Shown here one piece after another: positions 1-8,693 of a stretch of 64,000 bases of DNA. Both the position numbers and the translations under genes were made by a program. The notes under the pieces are model-generated. The model worked only from the letters and a program-made list of their open reading frames with translations, did not search any database and was not told the origin of the DNA. Origin of the DNA: Owenweeksia sp048267305 (GTDB taxonomy: Bacteria > Bacteroidota > Bacteroidia > Flavobacteriales > Schleiferiaceae). The stretch covers positions 1 to 64,000 of the forward strand of contig JBLWXT010000018.1 of assembly GCA_048267305.1 (NCBI GenBank), given 5' to 3'. Each line of letters starts with the position of its first letter. Positions within the stretch are counted from its first letter, which is position 1.

Positions 1-65
1 TCGCACACAAAGTCAATCACATTTTGAATAACAACAATGTAATGACCTTTTTCAAATTGTCTGTA

Positions 66-102
66 AAAATAAAAGCCCTTACAGGTTTTAAAACCTGTAA
101 GG
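66..102 (-). terminator. Putative terminator of the PhoX-like gene
   Basis: A perfect inverted repeat (77-102, each arm CCTTACAGGTTTT or its complement) lies just past the stop of the reverse-strand phosphatase gene. On the reverse strand it is followed by a T-rich stretch (complement of the A run at 66-74), which fits an intrinsic terminator. Confidence 0.75.
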
Positions 103-133
103 ACTTTCAAAATTTAATTGGGAAATCGAACTC

Positions 134-2329
134 TTAGTTCTTCACCACTTTTTGAGTGATCACATTTTCGCCAGAATTGATTTTGATAAAGTACACGCCA
201 TTGGCATACTCGCTCAAGTCCATTCTTACTTCATTGGTATAAGCTTCTTGCTCAGAAAGCATGTGTCCGTTCATATCAAACAAAGCAACGGTATGGCTAC
301 CTACAGCATCGTTTTGTGGAATGCTTACCAAAATTTCTCCGCTGGTTGGGTTTGGATAAACACCAAGCTCAATGGCAGAAGAAGCAACATTTGCGGAAGC
401 TGACTTAGGAACTATGGCCCCTTTGTTCAAATCCATACGGAAAGAGAAACCTCCCATATCGGTAGTTTTACCAAGGTTACGCACAGCAATCACTATTTCA
501 TTGGTTCCTGCTTTCAATACTGTATCAAGATTAGCATCGGTAAGGTATCCATAAGCATCACCACCATTTACACCATTGGTGTTATCTCCACCGTCAAACA
601 TCGCATCGTGAGGAGCAGCCTTAAAGTTCATTCTACCAAAAGTGTTGATTAATGCAACCTGCACACCATTGATATAAATGTCTGCCTGATCATCAACAGT
701 AGTTTGTATTTCAACATTCCAGTCAGTTGAGTTAAGGTTAAACTCCTTTTTGAAATAAGTAATACTGTTACCTGTTTTTATTACTTCAGAACCTTCAATT
801 TGAAAGATAGATGGATAACCGTAAGGTTGGCCTAATTCAGCAACATCAGTATAAGTAGCGGCAGCAGGCAAATCACCATTGGCTCCGGCCCAGTAACCAG
901 ACCAGTTTGAAGCACCTACCTGAGTACTTTTTGCCCAATCTCCATTGGCAACTACCATGGTATCATCAGGCTGTTGGCCTAAATCACCAGCTAATGCAAT
1001 TACCACAGTTGCAGATCCATTAAAAGTGATCATATTACCTGAAGCATCCATTTGTGGAGTGTTTGAGCCACTAGGGTGTTGTATACTTACAAAACCAAAG
1101 CGATAATCAGGAGAAAAAGTAAGACCAGTTGGCTCAGAACCTCTTGGAAAAGAAGCAAATAATTCAACTTGTGGATTAGCTTGAGTATGACCCGGACGCA
1201 CTAACCAAATGTAGTTACGGCCACCATCCTGAAGTACCCAAAGATTTCCTTTGTCATCAAAAGTAAGGTTGTCATTACCACTGCCCCAAGGCTCTACAAA
1301 TACACCTTCATCACTGTTAATAGAATAAGAAGTACCGCCTACAAAAGTTTCAAAGCCAGAAACTGTTGTGCCGTTTTCATCAAAACGGTAAACCCTGCTT
1401 TTACCCTTTGCAGCAAAATAAATTTTACCATCAATGGTTCCTACTTCTATATCTTCAACACCATTAAAGTTGGTAGCACCTGCTGCTTGGGCTAGTCCTC
1501 TGGCATTATTGCGGTCTGCCTGTGTTGCATTGGGAATTAAAACCCACTGGCCGGTAGATGAGGTTGGCTCATTTCCAACCAAAGCTCCGTCCAATTTCAA
1601 AACGTAAAGCTTTCCTTCACTTAGGTTTCCCGGGGTGTCAGCTACAAACTTAAATACAGCCGAAGATCCACCGTCTTCTCCTGTATAAACGGTTACACTG
1701 TCATTCATAATAAGTGCATTCTCTTTAGCACTACGGCCAATGGCCCAAAGCTTATCCTGTACACCATCATTGTTATAATCCATAACCTTGGCAGTACGAG
1801 GGTCAATCTCCACTAACCAACCAACATCCTGGTAACCATCGCTATTTAAATCACCACCATTAGTGGTTTCTTCAGAGGTAATAATAGTTCCCCAGGGTGT
1901 AATACCTCCTGAACAGTTACGGGTAGTAGTTACAAGGTCGTTGTTGTAAAAATCAACCGGGCGGCTTGTGTCTACTTGCCAAAGCATAGAAAGTTGATCA
2001 AAATGAAGATCAAGTACAGAAACACCTCCTGGGGTATTTTCGTGGTTGATTGACAAGTGACCTAACTCACTACTTCCGTTTATAGGAGTGTAAGCGGTAA
2101 AGTCATGATTGCCGGGTACGTTTGTTAAAGCACCAAGAGGGTTGGTGTAAGCTTCTCCCTGCTTAAAGATCATCTGAAAGCGATGCTCCTTAGCAATAAT
2201 AAGATTTGAGGTTTGAGCCGTTGGCTTGATAGATGTAAAACATCCAATGTCATCAGGGCACTGTGCACTGGCAAGGCTAGAAACGCCAAGGGCCGCAGCC
2301 ATTAATACACTCTTTGTAATTGTTTTCAT
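134..2329 (-). CDS. PhoX-like (DUF839) secreted alkaline phosphatase with T9SS sorting domain
   Basis: Secreted phosphatase-like protein of the PhoX/DUF839 family, whose characterised members are calcium/iron-dependent phosphomonoesterases. Residues 1-22 form a signal peptide ending SLASA. Residues about 40-450 match PhoX, with family-typical segments such as SINHENTPGG and TPWGTIITSEE. An extra beta-rich region follows (about 455-630, containing DDQADIYINGVQVA). A T9SS type A tail starts near VYPNPTSGE and ends with a basic KVVKN. The 731-residue length reflects the added region and tail. The tail implies export across the outer membrane and surface anchoring or release. The gene stands alone, with a terminator behind it and a 409-base gap before it. 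Family assignment is firm; phosphatase activity is inferred. Confidence 0.88.
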   Translation of the reverse strand: MKTITKSVLMAAALGVSSLASAQCPDDIGCFTSIKPTAQTSNLIIAKEHRFQMIFKQGEAYTNPLGALTNVPGNHDFTAYTPINGSSELGHLSINHENTPGGVSVLDLHFDQLSMLWQVDTSRPVDFYNNDLVTTTRNCSGGITPWGTIITSEETTNGGDLNSDGYQDVGWLVEIDPRTAKVMDYNNDGVQDKLWAIGRSAKENALIMNDSVTVYTGEDGGSSAVFKFVADTPGNLSEGKLYVLKLDGALVGNEPTSSTGQWVLIPNATQADRNNARGLAQAAGATNFNGVEDIEVGTIDGKIYFAAKGKSRVYRFDENGTTVSGFETFVGGTSYSINSDEGVFVEPWGSGNDNLTFDDKGNLWVLQDGGRNYIWLVRPGHTQANPQVELFASFPRGSEPTGLTFSPDYRFGFVSIQHPSGSNTPQMDASGNMITFNGSATVVIALAGDLGQQPDDTMVVANGDWAKSTQVGASNWSGYWAGANGDLPAAATYTDVAELGQPYGYPSIFQIEGSEVIKTGNSITYFKKEFNLNSTDWNVEIQTTVDDQADIYINGVQVALINTFGRMNFKAAPHDAMFDGGDNTNGVNGGDAYGYLTDANLDTVLKAGTNEIVIAVRNLGKTTDMGGFSFRMDLNKGAIVPKSASANVASSAIELGVYPNPTSGEILVSIPQNDAVGSHTVALFDMNGHMLSEQEAYTNEVRMDLSEYANGVYFIKINSGENVITQKVVKN

Positions 2330-2738
2330 AAAATGGTTTTTGTAAGAATTAATCTGCTCACAAAATTGCCATTACTAATTACCCTCTATCTTTTGTCAAC
2401 TTTAAATCATCGTTAATTACCAATGTACCAAAGCGGGAAAGAGAATATCATAAATCACTGACTGTTAATTATTAATCAATTTCACAATGTTAATATCTTA
2501 GAAATAAGGCAAGATTAAAATTAACAAACTCATAACCTTTTAAACACTTTGTCGCGGTGCTTTAAAGGCTAATTAACTTGTAATCTTAAGATTACGCATA
2601 TTTTGAAGATTTTTCACCAAGTCCTATTCAGATTGATTCTGCATAGTCTAAACAGGGATGGATAAGGTTTAAGGTTGTAGCGTAGAATCGGACCAAAAGC
2701 ATCTGTAAGTTCTAAACAATTATCAATCCCAGTAAGGC
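2330..2738. other. Intergenic region with two inverted repeats
   Basis: A 409-base AT-rich gap upstream of the PhoX-like gene, with no convincing ORF. It holds a 12-base imperfect stem-loop (2536-2568, arms CCTTTTAAACAC and GTGCTTTAAAGG, loop TTTGTCGCG) and a perfect 16-base palindrome at 2580-2595 (GTAATCTTAAGATTAC). They lie about 210-265 bases upstream of the phosphatase start and could be operator sites or a transcript end. I saw no clear -7 element for the phosphatase gene. Confidence 0.5.
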
Positions 2739-3062
2739 TTACATATCTTCAGGTACACCAACTTCTTTATAAAACTTACTGAGCTTGCGCTTTAACACTA
2801 AATAGCGCAAAATCCCATAAACAATCATTAGTGCACTAATAATCAGTGCTACATAACCGAGCCATGCAAGGCTTTCAAAGTCTTCAAGTTTTAAAAGCCC
2901 GATGCCACCTACCACCAAATACAAGCTGGTACGGATGTATGAAAACAAGGTACGCTCATTGGCAAGCGTAGTGCGCTGCATGGCGAGGTAATCTCTGAGG
3001 ATAAGCTTCTCCTTGTGTTCAAAGGGTTTTACTATACGAGGAATTCTTATTTTTCTTTTCAT
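2739..3062 (-). CDS. DUF202 family small membrane protein
   Basis: Small membrane protein of the DUF202 family (YidH-like), function unknown. The hallmark LAMQRTTLANERTLFSYIRTS segment precedes two hydrophobic helices (VVGGIGLL and ALIISALMIVYGIL), and the protein ends in a basic, charged tail (VLKRKLSKFYKEV). I place the start at the internal methionine of MKRKIRIPRI (107 aa), because the ten residues encoded upstream (to 3092) are not family-like; the longer start cannot be excluded. It is a single gene, divergent from the GspG-like gene. Confidence 0.78.
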   Translation of the reverse strand: MKRKIRIPRIVKPFEHKEKLILRDYLAMQRTTLANERTLFSYIRTSLYLVVGGIGLLKLEDFESLAWLGYVALIISALMIVYGILRYLVLKRKLSKFYKEVGVPEDM

Positions 3063-3254
3063 ACGGGATGCTCTGATGTGAAAGTAAACCAAAGAAATGT
3101 AACTTGGTTTCCCTAAAAGGAGTTTTAGCAGTTATTGCAGCCTATAGCTACCTGTATAGCATTGGTTTTTACTTCCGTCCATTATTTTGTTCATGATAAA
3201 CAACAACACTAAATTACAAATGAATGCACATGCCATTCCACAACCTTTTTACCA

Positions 3255-3716
3255 ATGTTTGGATACTTAATAGAGTTATTGATAGATCTCGGCCTGCTAA
3301 GGGCTGATATCAAACATTGGAAAAAGGTAAAAAGAGAGGAGCAAATCGAAGGGCGCAAAAAAAACTTGAAAAAATATCTATTTACTCCAGGCACTAAGGT
3401 TTATGGAAGTGCCTTGGTGATTATTCTACTCATATCCACAGCCATTCTCATTCACCAACATAGGGTGATTTATCCAAAACAGGCTAAAGGTGAGATTCAG
3501 CAAATTAACAGAGCACTTATAAACTGGAAAGCCACCTACGGCCAATATCCCCACTCCATTACAGAGTTAATAGGCACAAAACCACTAAGAAAAGAATGGA
3601 TGTTAGACAGATGGGGAAATCCCTATGTATATATAGCCACCCCAAACCGCTACATACTACTCTCTAAAGGCCCCGATGGAATTTTCAAAACTGATGATGA
3701 CATTGAACTGCATTAA
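3255..3716 (+). CDS. GspG-like (type II secretion major pseudopilin C-terminal domain) orphan protein
   Basis: 153-residue protein with a single membrane segment (about 51-66) followed by a domain like the C-terminal half of the type II secretion major pseudopilin GspG: a helix (QINRALINWKATYGQYP), then DRWGNPYVYI, then a SKGPDG...TDDDIE ending that in GspG forms the calcium site. The usual N-terminal prepilin leader and Phe-Thr-Leu-Ile-Glu start are absent. Instead about 50 mostly charged residues precede the membrane segment. No other secretion gene is nearby. It is therefore probably a domesticated relative anchored in the inner membrane, not a working pseudopilin. Confidence 0.75.
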   Translation: MFGYLIELLIDLGLLRADIKHWKKVKREEQIEGRKKNLKKYLFTPGTKVYGSALVIILLISTAILIHQHRVIYPKQAKGEIQQINRALINWKATYGQYPHSITELIGTKPLRKEWMLDRWGNPYVYIATPNRYILLSKGPDGIFKTDDDIELH

Positions 3717-3827
3717 GCGCCAGATACCTAAATGCAAAAAACATCTTCTTACATATTTAAAGCTTAAAATATGGGCTACTTACAAAAAGCCTCTTAGTTT
3801 TGAACCTCATTATTTTGATACCATCCT

Positions 3828-4673
3828 ATGAAAAAGCTTTTTGGTCTGTTGATTCTGTTTTCACACGTAAGCTGCTCTATAAGCAATCAAAAAGCAAACT
3901 CCCGCTACAGCGATAATAAACAGGTTGTAGCTTTTGGTGTGGTAGAAAAAATTCACTCCAAAGAACTTGGCGAAGAGCGGATTTTAAACATTTATCTGCC
4001 GGAAGGCTACGAAAGGGATTCAATTACAAATTACCCCGTAATTTATTTATTGGATGGCTCCGCGAATGAAGATTACCCCCACATAGCTGGCATTGTCCAG
4101 TTTATGAATATGTATGAGCTCATGCCGCGCTCCATTGTAGTGGGCATTGCCAATGTAAACCGTTACCGCGATTTTACCTACCCCAGCAACGTAGCTTTTG
4201 ATATTGAGGCCAACCCCGCCAATGGTGGTTCTCCGGAGTTTATAGCATTTATTGAAAAAGAACTGCAACCATTTATAAAGGCTAATTATAAAACTGATGG
4301 TACACGAACCATAATCGGCCAATCGCTTGGCGGATTATTAGCTACTGAAATCCTCCTGAAAAAACCTGAGCTCTTTGATGATTACATTATTGTAAGTCCC
4401 TCACTGTGGTGGGATGAACAACGATTGGTAAATCAGGCGGACAGTATTTTCCAGATAAATCCGGAACTTAGAAAAAGAGTGTTTGTGTCCAGAGGAGATG
4501 AAGGCGAAGTGATGAATAAGGTAGCAGATCAGTTGGTACAATCGATCAAGCAATCCGGCAACAGCTATTTAAAGGTGTATTACCAACCCATTAATGAGGA
4601 GAACCACGCCACCATAATGCACAAGGCGGTTTATGCCGCTTTTGAAGCGCTTAACCCAAGGTTTATTAAGTAG
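3828..4673 (+). CDS. Alpha/beta-hydrolase esterase lipoprotein (Esterase D / IroE-like)
   Basis: Serine esterase of the putative-esterase (Fes/IroE/S-formylglutathione hydrolase-like) alpha/beta-hydrolase family. A lipoprotein signal ends in HVSC (Cys16). The nucleophile elbow GQSLGG places the catalytic serine near residue 166, and ENHATI near residue 260 supplies the probable catalytic histidine. The NIYLPEGY and PVIYLLDG segments are typical of the family. Its stop codon directly abuts the ATG of the following metallo-hydrolase lipoprotein, so the two are probably co-transcribed and act together at the envelope. The substrate is unknown; siderophore esters, cell-wall esters and lipids are all possible. 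Confidence 0.85.
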   Translation: MKKLFGLLILFSHVSCSISNQKANSRYSDNKQVVAFGVVEKIHSKELGEERILNIYLPEGYERDSITNYPVIYLLDGSANEDYPHIAGIVQFMNMYELMPRSIVVGIANVNRYRDFTYPSNVAFDIEANPANGGSPEFIAFIEKELQPFIKANYKTDGTRTIIGQSLGGLLATEILLKKPELFDDYIIVSPSLWWDEQRLVNQADSIFQINPELRKRVFVSRGDEGEVMNKVADQLVQSIKQSGNSYLKVYYQPINEENHATIMHKAVYAAFEALNPRFIK

Positions 4674-5669
4674 ATGAAAACTCCATCATTTCCATGGAAG
4701 GCTCTGTTGAGCATACTAGTGATTACCATTGCTTCTTGTAATGAGATTACTCCAGTTGCCGCATCTGAAATTAAGCATGAAAGCGATACGGTTAGATCCG
4801 TTAATGAAACTTCCCTGGTTATACTGGGAACCATACAGGATGCAGGCTCTCCACACATTGCCTGCAAAAAGGATTGTTGCAAACAACTCTTTGAAAATCC
4901 CGATCCCGATAGAATGGTAGTTTGCCTAGGTTTGATTGATCCCATTGGCAGAAAGACTTTTATACTAGAGGCTACGCCAGATTTGCCAAGGCAAATGAAA
5001 CTTCTGCGAAAGTTTGCTGCATTTACTGAAAGGGAAGCACCCGATGGTATTTTGTTGACCCACGCCCATATTGGGCATTACACCGGACTCATGTATTTGG
5101 GCAAAGAAGCAATTAATGCGGATGGCATACCCGTTTATGTTATGCCCCGAATGAAGGGCTTTCTGGAAGAAAACGGTCCCTGGAGCCAATTGGTAAATAC
5201 GGGCAATATCTCCATTATGGAGCTACGTGATGGGCAGGAAATCAGACTTAGCGCACAATTGGGTATTACTCCTTTTAGAGTACCGCACCGAGATGAATAC
5301 TCTGAAACCGTGGGCTACAAAATTAATGGCCCAAACAAGTCTGCCCTCTTTATACCGGATATTGATAAATGGGAAAAGTGGGATACCGAGATTATAGCAG
5401 CCATTGCCAAAGTGGACTATGCCTTTATAGACGGTACCTTTTACGATGCTGCCGAAATCAACAACCGTGATATTTCACAAATCCCCCACCCCTTTGTTTC
5501 TGAGAGTATGGAGCTTTTCAAAAATCTCGATCCTAAGGAAAAATCTAAAATTCACTTTATACATTTTAATCACACCAACCCTATTATTAATCCGCAAAGC
5601 AAACAGTATAAAGAAGTTGTAGAAAACGGATTTAAAGTGGCGCGGGTATATGAGGTGATCAAACTCTAA
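4674..5669 (+). CDS. Metallo-beta-lactamase-fold lipoprotein (PqqB-like)
   Basis: Metallo-hydrolase of the MBL fold, closest in appearance to PqqB-like proteins. A lipoprotein signal ends in TIASC (Cys22), so the protein is membrane-anchored. The metal motif reads THAHIGHYTG (His130, His132, His135), with Gly in place of the usual Asp of HxHxDH. Later candidate ligands are PHRDE, FIPDID and HFNHTNP. A Cys cluster (IACKKDCCKQ, about 62-70) is unusual. No PQQ genes are present nearby, so a role in PQQ synthesis is not supported. It starts at the base after the esterase stop (TAGATG), suggesting translational coupling. Confidence 0.82.
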   Translation: MKTPSFPWKALLSILVITIASCNEITPVAASEIKHESDTVRSVNETSLVILGTIQDAGSPHIACKKDCCKQLFENPDPDRMVVCLGLIDPIGRKTFILEATPDLPRQMKLLRKFAAFTEREAPDGILLTHAHIGHYTGLMYLGKEAINADGIPVYVMPRMKGFLEENGPWSQLVNTGNISIMELRDGQEIRLSAQLGITPFRVPHRDEYSETVGYKINGPNKSALFIPDIDKWEKWDTEIIAAIAKVDYAFIDGTFYDAAEINNRDISQIPHPFVSESMELFKNLDPKEKSKIHFIHFNHTNPIINPQSKQYKEVVENGFKVARVYEVIKL

Positions 5670-6030
5670 CGCAGCCAGTTTCAATTAGCTTTTTAAGTCT
5701 TATAGGGATTAGCCTAATCTACAGCTATGCGGTTAATCACCTTTGCATTGACAACCCCATAACGGACATTCCCTAACGCCACTATGGCAAAAACAATCAA
5801 TATTTGTACGAAATATCTTTAGAAAGATTCCAAAGTTAGATTTACCTATATAATATTATTGCTAGCTACAACTCCTTCTAACACAACCTATGCTCTCCAA
5901 TTCCCGATTTGAAAAAGGCACTTTTCCCCTAAAAGCCAATTAATTGAGATTAGCTGGCTTGCGTTTTGCCAAGTCATAAATTAATGGAGAATCCTTAAAA
6001 CCATAATCCTCAATCTATCAATAAACGTAT
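5670..6030. other. Intergenic region with possible reverse-strand gene remnant
   Basis: A 361-base gap without a convincing gene. Reading the reverse strand around 5940-6015, a short open stretch ends with KDSPLIYDLAKRKPANLN then a stop, which looks like a natural protein C terminus, but a stop codon lies a few codons upstream. It may be a decayed fragment or chance. No RNA gene or strong hairpin was seen. Confidence 0.35.
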
Positions 6031-6429
6031 ATGCTTGTAAACATAACCCCACTTATTATGAATTCACATAATCTTGATGATGCTATTTCAGATTTAAGAC
6101 TGTTACGTATACACCTAATACTTGCCATGATATATCCATTCAAAAACATCAAACAATATGTTGAATCCCTTATTGTGGGATATAGTAAAATCTTGAGTTC
6201 CCCCTTTTTTACCGCCCACAAGGATTTCACAAAAGTGCCCTTGAAGCAAATGGAAAAACAGTTAACCAATTTGAGGTTAAGATACTCTAAGGACATTTCC
6301 ATACAGGAGCGCATTCAAATCAAGAATTATTTTGTGAAATATTTTGATGTTCTTGAAAATGAAATGAATAAAATAGTAAGAGCCAGGTTTACAGCAGCAT
6401 CTAAATTAGAGTTTATGCAAGCTAAATAA
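6031..6429 (+). CDS. Hypothetical protein, 132 aa
   Basis: Not recognised. A predicted mostly helical, basic cytoplasmic protein with many Lys/Ile residues (for example KQMEKQLTNLRLRYSKDISIQERIQIKNYFVKY in its second half, given here only as a pattern of charged helices) and no signal peptide or cysteine motif. A second in-frame ATG at 6058 gives a 123-residue alternative. An overlapping reverse-strand reading frame (6018-6314) is less protein-like in composition. It lies between an intergenic region and a pentapeptide protein, with no operon partner. It may be an orphan gene of recent origin. Confidence 0.45.
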   Translation: MLVNITPLIMNSHNLDDAISDLRLLRIHLILAMIYPFKNIKQYVESLIVGYSKILSSPFFTAHKDFTKVPLKQMEKQLTNLRLRYSKDISIQERIQIKNYFVKYFDVLENEMNKIVRARFTAASKLEFMQAK

Positions 6430-6642
6430 ACATCAACTCTGGAGATGAAATTTTACTTTTCTTTGTGGAGTTTATAACTAAAAAATCAACGTCATCAGGA
6501 ATCCTGGTTTAAGTCCTTCAGTTGTTTATCCATTTCAAATGCCTGATGCCCTTTACTTGTAAAGCTTTAGAAGCATGTAAACTAGAAGTATCAAGCAAGC
6601 TTTAAATTGATCGGGCCAAATCCCTCTCAAACGTAAAACCCA

Positions 6643-7215
6643 ATGCCAGAAGATTACATTGAATCTCAGGAATTCAAAAATCAAAACTATACCCAAGCTC
6701 CGCTCGCGAAAGGCGAATATGAAAATTGCACTTTCATAAACTGCGATTTCTCCAGCGCACATCTCTCTAATTACATTTTTACCGAATGTGTATTTGAAAA
6801 CTGCAACCTCAGCATGACGCAAGTGAGCAACACCTCATTTAAGGATGTGAAATTTAGGGGTTGTAAAATACTGGGGGTAAACTTCAGCGAATGCAATCCG
6901 TTTCTTTTGGAATTGGCCTTTTTTGGGTGTAACCTAAATAACTGTTCTTTTTACAACTTAAAGTTGAAGAAAACAGCATTTACCGGTTGCAGCTTAGAGG
7001 AAGTGGATTTTGTAGAAACCGACCTTACTTCAGCCGTTTTCATAAACTGCAGCCTTAGCGGGGCCGTATTTGAAAACTCCAATCTGGAAAAGGCCGATTT
7101 TAGAACAGCCAACGGTTTTTACATTAATCCTGAAATCAACAGGCTCAAAAAAGCCCGCTTTTCAAAAGATGGGTTAATAGGCCTGCTGGGGAAATATGGA
7201 ATAGAAACTGAATAA
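6643..7215 (+). CDS. Pentapeptide repeat protein (Qnr/McbG-like fold)
   Basis: 190-residue pentapeptide-repeat protein. From about residue 20 to 160 it follows the A(D/N)LXX pattern with frequent Cys and Phe at the central positions (ENCTFINCDFSSAHL, FENCNLSMTQVSNTSF, AVFINCSLSGAVFENSNL), which builds a right-handed quadrilateral beta-helix. Length and Cys/Phe-rich repeats resemble Qnr and McbG proteins, some of which protect DNA gyrase by imitating DNA. The C-terminal KKARFSKDGLIGLLGKYGIE looks like the Qnr dimerisation helix region. Gyrase protection here is only a possibility; chromosomal relatives are common and usually have no known role. Confidence 0.88.
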   Translation: MPEDYIESQEFKNQNYTQAPLAKGEYENCTFINCDFSSAHLSNYIFTECVFENCNLSMTQVSNTSFKDVKFRGCKILGVNFSECNPFLLELAFFGCNLNNCSFYNLKLKKTAFTGCSLEEVDFVETDLTSAVFINCSLSGAVFENSNLEKADFRTANGFYINPEINRLKKARFSKDGLIGLLGKYGIETE

Positions 7216-7290
7216 TCAACAACGCTAAAAAAAGATGACTTGACAAAGTGACTGTAATTCTTTTACTTAGAGTCCTTAAATCGTTATCCT

Positions 7291-7803
7291 ATGAAAAAAT
7301 CAACACTCTTAATATTGCTTTTAGCCACATTTACCATTGTTAGCTGTAAGGAGGATAAAAAATGTAGAACCCGCACTATCAGCGATTATGCAACCAATGG
7401 TTGTGGGGATTTTATGGTCTTTAAAGAAATCAGCAAAACGGATTCAAGCTCGCTGTTTTTGAAAATTGAATTTGAACGAAGCAAGGCAAACCTGAATGAT
7501 GAATTCCAAACTTTTGACGTTACCCAAAGATCCATTGTAAATGCCCGAATTGAAGAACTTAACTCCAGCAATCACAACTATTGTACGGATGCCCTAAACC
7601 CGGCCTCGGAACTCTTAAATACCTATGAACCGGCACTGGGAAATGTAAATGTGAGAATTGTAGAAGATAGAAATGAATGTAACCAAACCTATGTGCTAGA
7701 TGTGGAGCTAATTAACGCCTCCTTTATTGATAGCAACTCAAATACTATCTCAATTGTCAACGAAGCGTTTAAGAATGTCATTGTAAACTACTCCATTCCA
7801 TGA
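7291..7803 (+). CDS. Hypothetical lipoprotein, 170 aa
   Basis: Not recognised. A lipoprotein signal peptide ends in TIVSC (Cys19). The mature part contains several cysteines (KKCRTR, NGCGDF, NYCTDA, NECNQT) that could form two disulfides, and predicted beta strands, suggesting a small secreted beta-rich domain. It sits alone between the pentapeptide protein and the SDR gene. There is no functional clue. Confidence 0.7.
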   Translation: MKKSTLLILLLATFTIVSCKEDKKCRTRTISDYATNGCGDFMVFKEISKTDSSSLFLKIEFERSKANLNDEFQTFDVTQRSIVNARIEELNSSNHNYCTDALNPASELLNTYEPALGNVNVRIVEDRNECNQTYVLDVELINASFIDSNSNTISIVNEAFKNVIVNYSIP

Positions 7804-7940
7804 CTCTGGTTTAATCGTTTTAAACCTCATAGCTATAAGTTTAGTCAGGTAATTCTACCTCACCTTATTGAAAATTTATTCGTAAACATTTTCTTATTGG
7901 TTTTTGTAAAAAGAACTCACTTTAATAAAAACCGATACAA

Positions 7941-8672
7941 ATGGATTTAAAGAATAAAGTAGCCGTAGTAACCGGAGCCAGCAGTGGCATTGGGCGTTCA
8001 ATAGCCAAATCATTAGCTGAAAAAGGGTGTAAACTGGTACTTGCCAGCCGTAGTGTAGATAAGCTTAAAGAACTCCAAGATGAAATCTCTACCGAGAGTT
8101 TAGTGGTGGAAATGGACGTGAGCCAAACTAAAAGTGTAGATGAGGCTTTTCAAAAAATAAATGCAAAGTTTAACCAAATTGACATTTTAGTAAACTGTGC
8201 CGGTGTAATGCCCCTCACCTACCTCAAAAACCGCCATTTGGAAGAATGGTTACAAACCATTGAAGTAAACGTAAAGGGATGTTTGCGATGCATTTACGAA
8301 GTTTTACCAGCTATGAAAAAGCAAAACAGTGGGCACATTGTAAATATTGCCTCTGTAGATGGTAAGGAACTTTTTGAAGGAGGCGCAATTTATGGAGCAT
8401 CTAAAGCTGCCGTAATAGCTTTGAGCCGTGCTATGCGCATGGAACTTTCTCCTGAATTTAATATCCGTGTAACAGCCATTGAGCCAGGTACGGTAGAAAC
8501 TGACCTGCGAGAAGATATTACCGATGAAGAACTTTTAGAAGACAAAGACTATGGTGGTGATGAGGCAAAACTAAAGCCCCAACATATTGCCAATGCCATA
8601 TTGTACGCACTTACTCAACCCAATGAGGTTAACGTAAATGAAATACTGGTTAAGCCTACCGGAAAATCCTGA
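7941..8672 (+). CDS. SDR family NAD(P)-dependent oxidoreductase
   Basis: Classical short-chain dehydrogenase/reductase, 243 aa. The cofactor motif TGASSGIG is at about residues 12-19, the NCAGVM segment follows (equivalent to NNAG), and the active site has a serine in NIASVDG and YGASKAAV (Tyr and Lys of YxxxK). An Arg after the second strand (LASRSVDK) favours NADP(H). It resembles the YdfG/serine-3-dehydrogenase-like subgroup, which reduces small hydroxy acids or carbonyls. It is convergent with the SulP gene; only 21 bases separate the stops. The substrate is unknown. Confidence 0.9.
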   Translation: MDLKNKVAVVTGASSGIGRSIAKSLAEKGCKLVLASRSVDKLKELQDEISTESLVVEMDVSQTKSVDEAFQKINAKFNQIDILVNCAGVMPLTYLKNRHLEEWLQTIEVNVKGCLRCIYEVLPAMKKQNSGHIVNIASVDGKELFEGGAIYGASKAAVIALSRAMRMELSPEFNIRVTAIEPGTVETDLREDITDEELLEDKDYGGDEAKLKPQHIANAILYALTQPNEVNVNEILVKPTGKS

Positions 8673-8693
8673 TGTGATTTTATAAAAGTCTTT

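Noticed and set aside
6018..6314. Reverse-strand 98-codon ORF opposite the 132-aa hypothetical.
   Set aside because: Composition is less protein-like, and the forward frame is longer; neither is certain.
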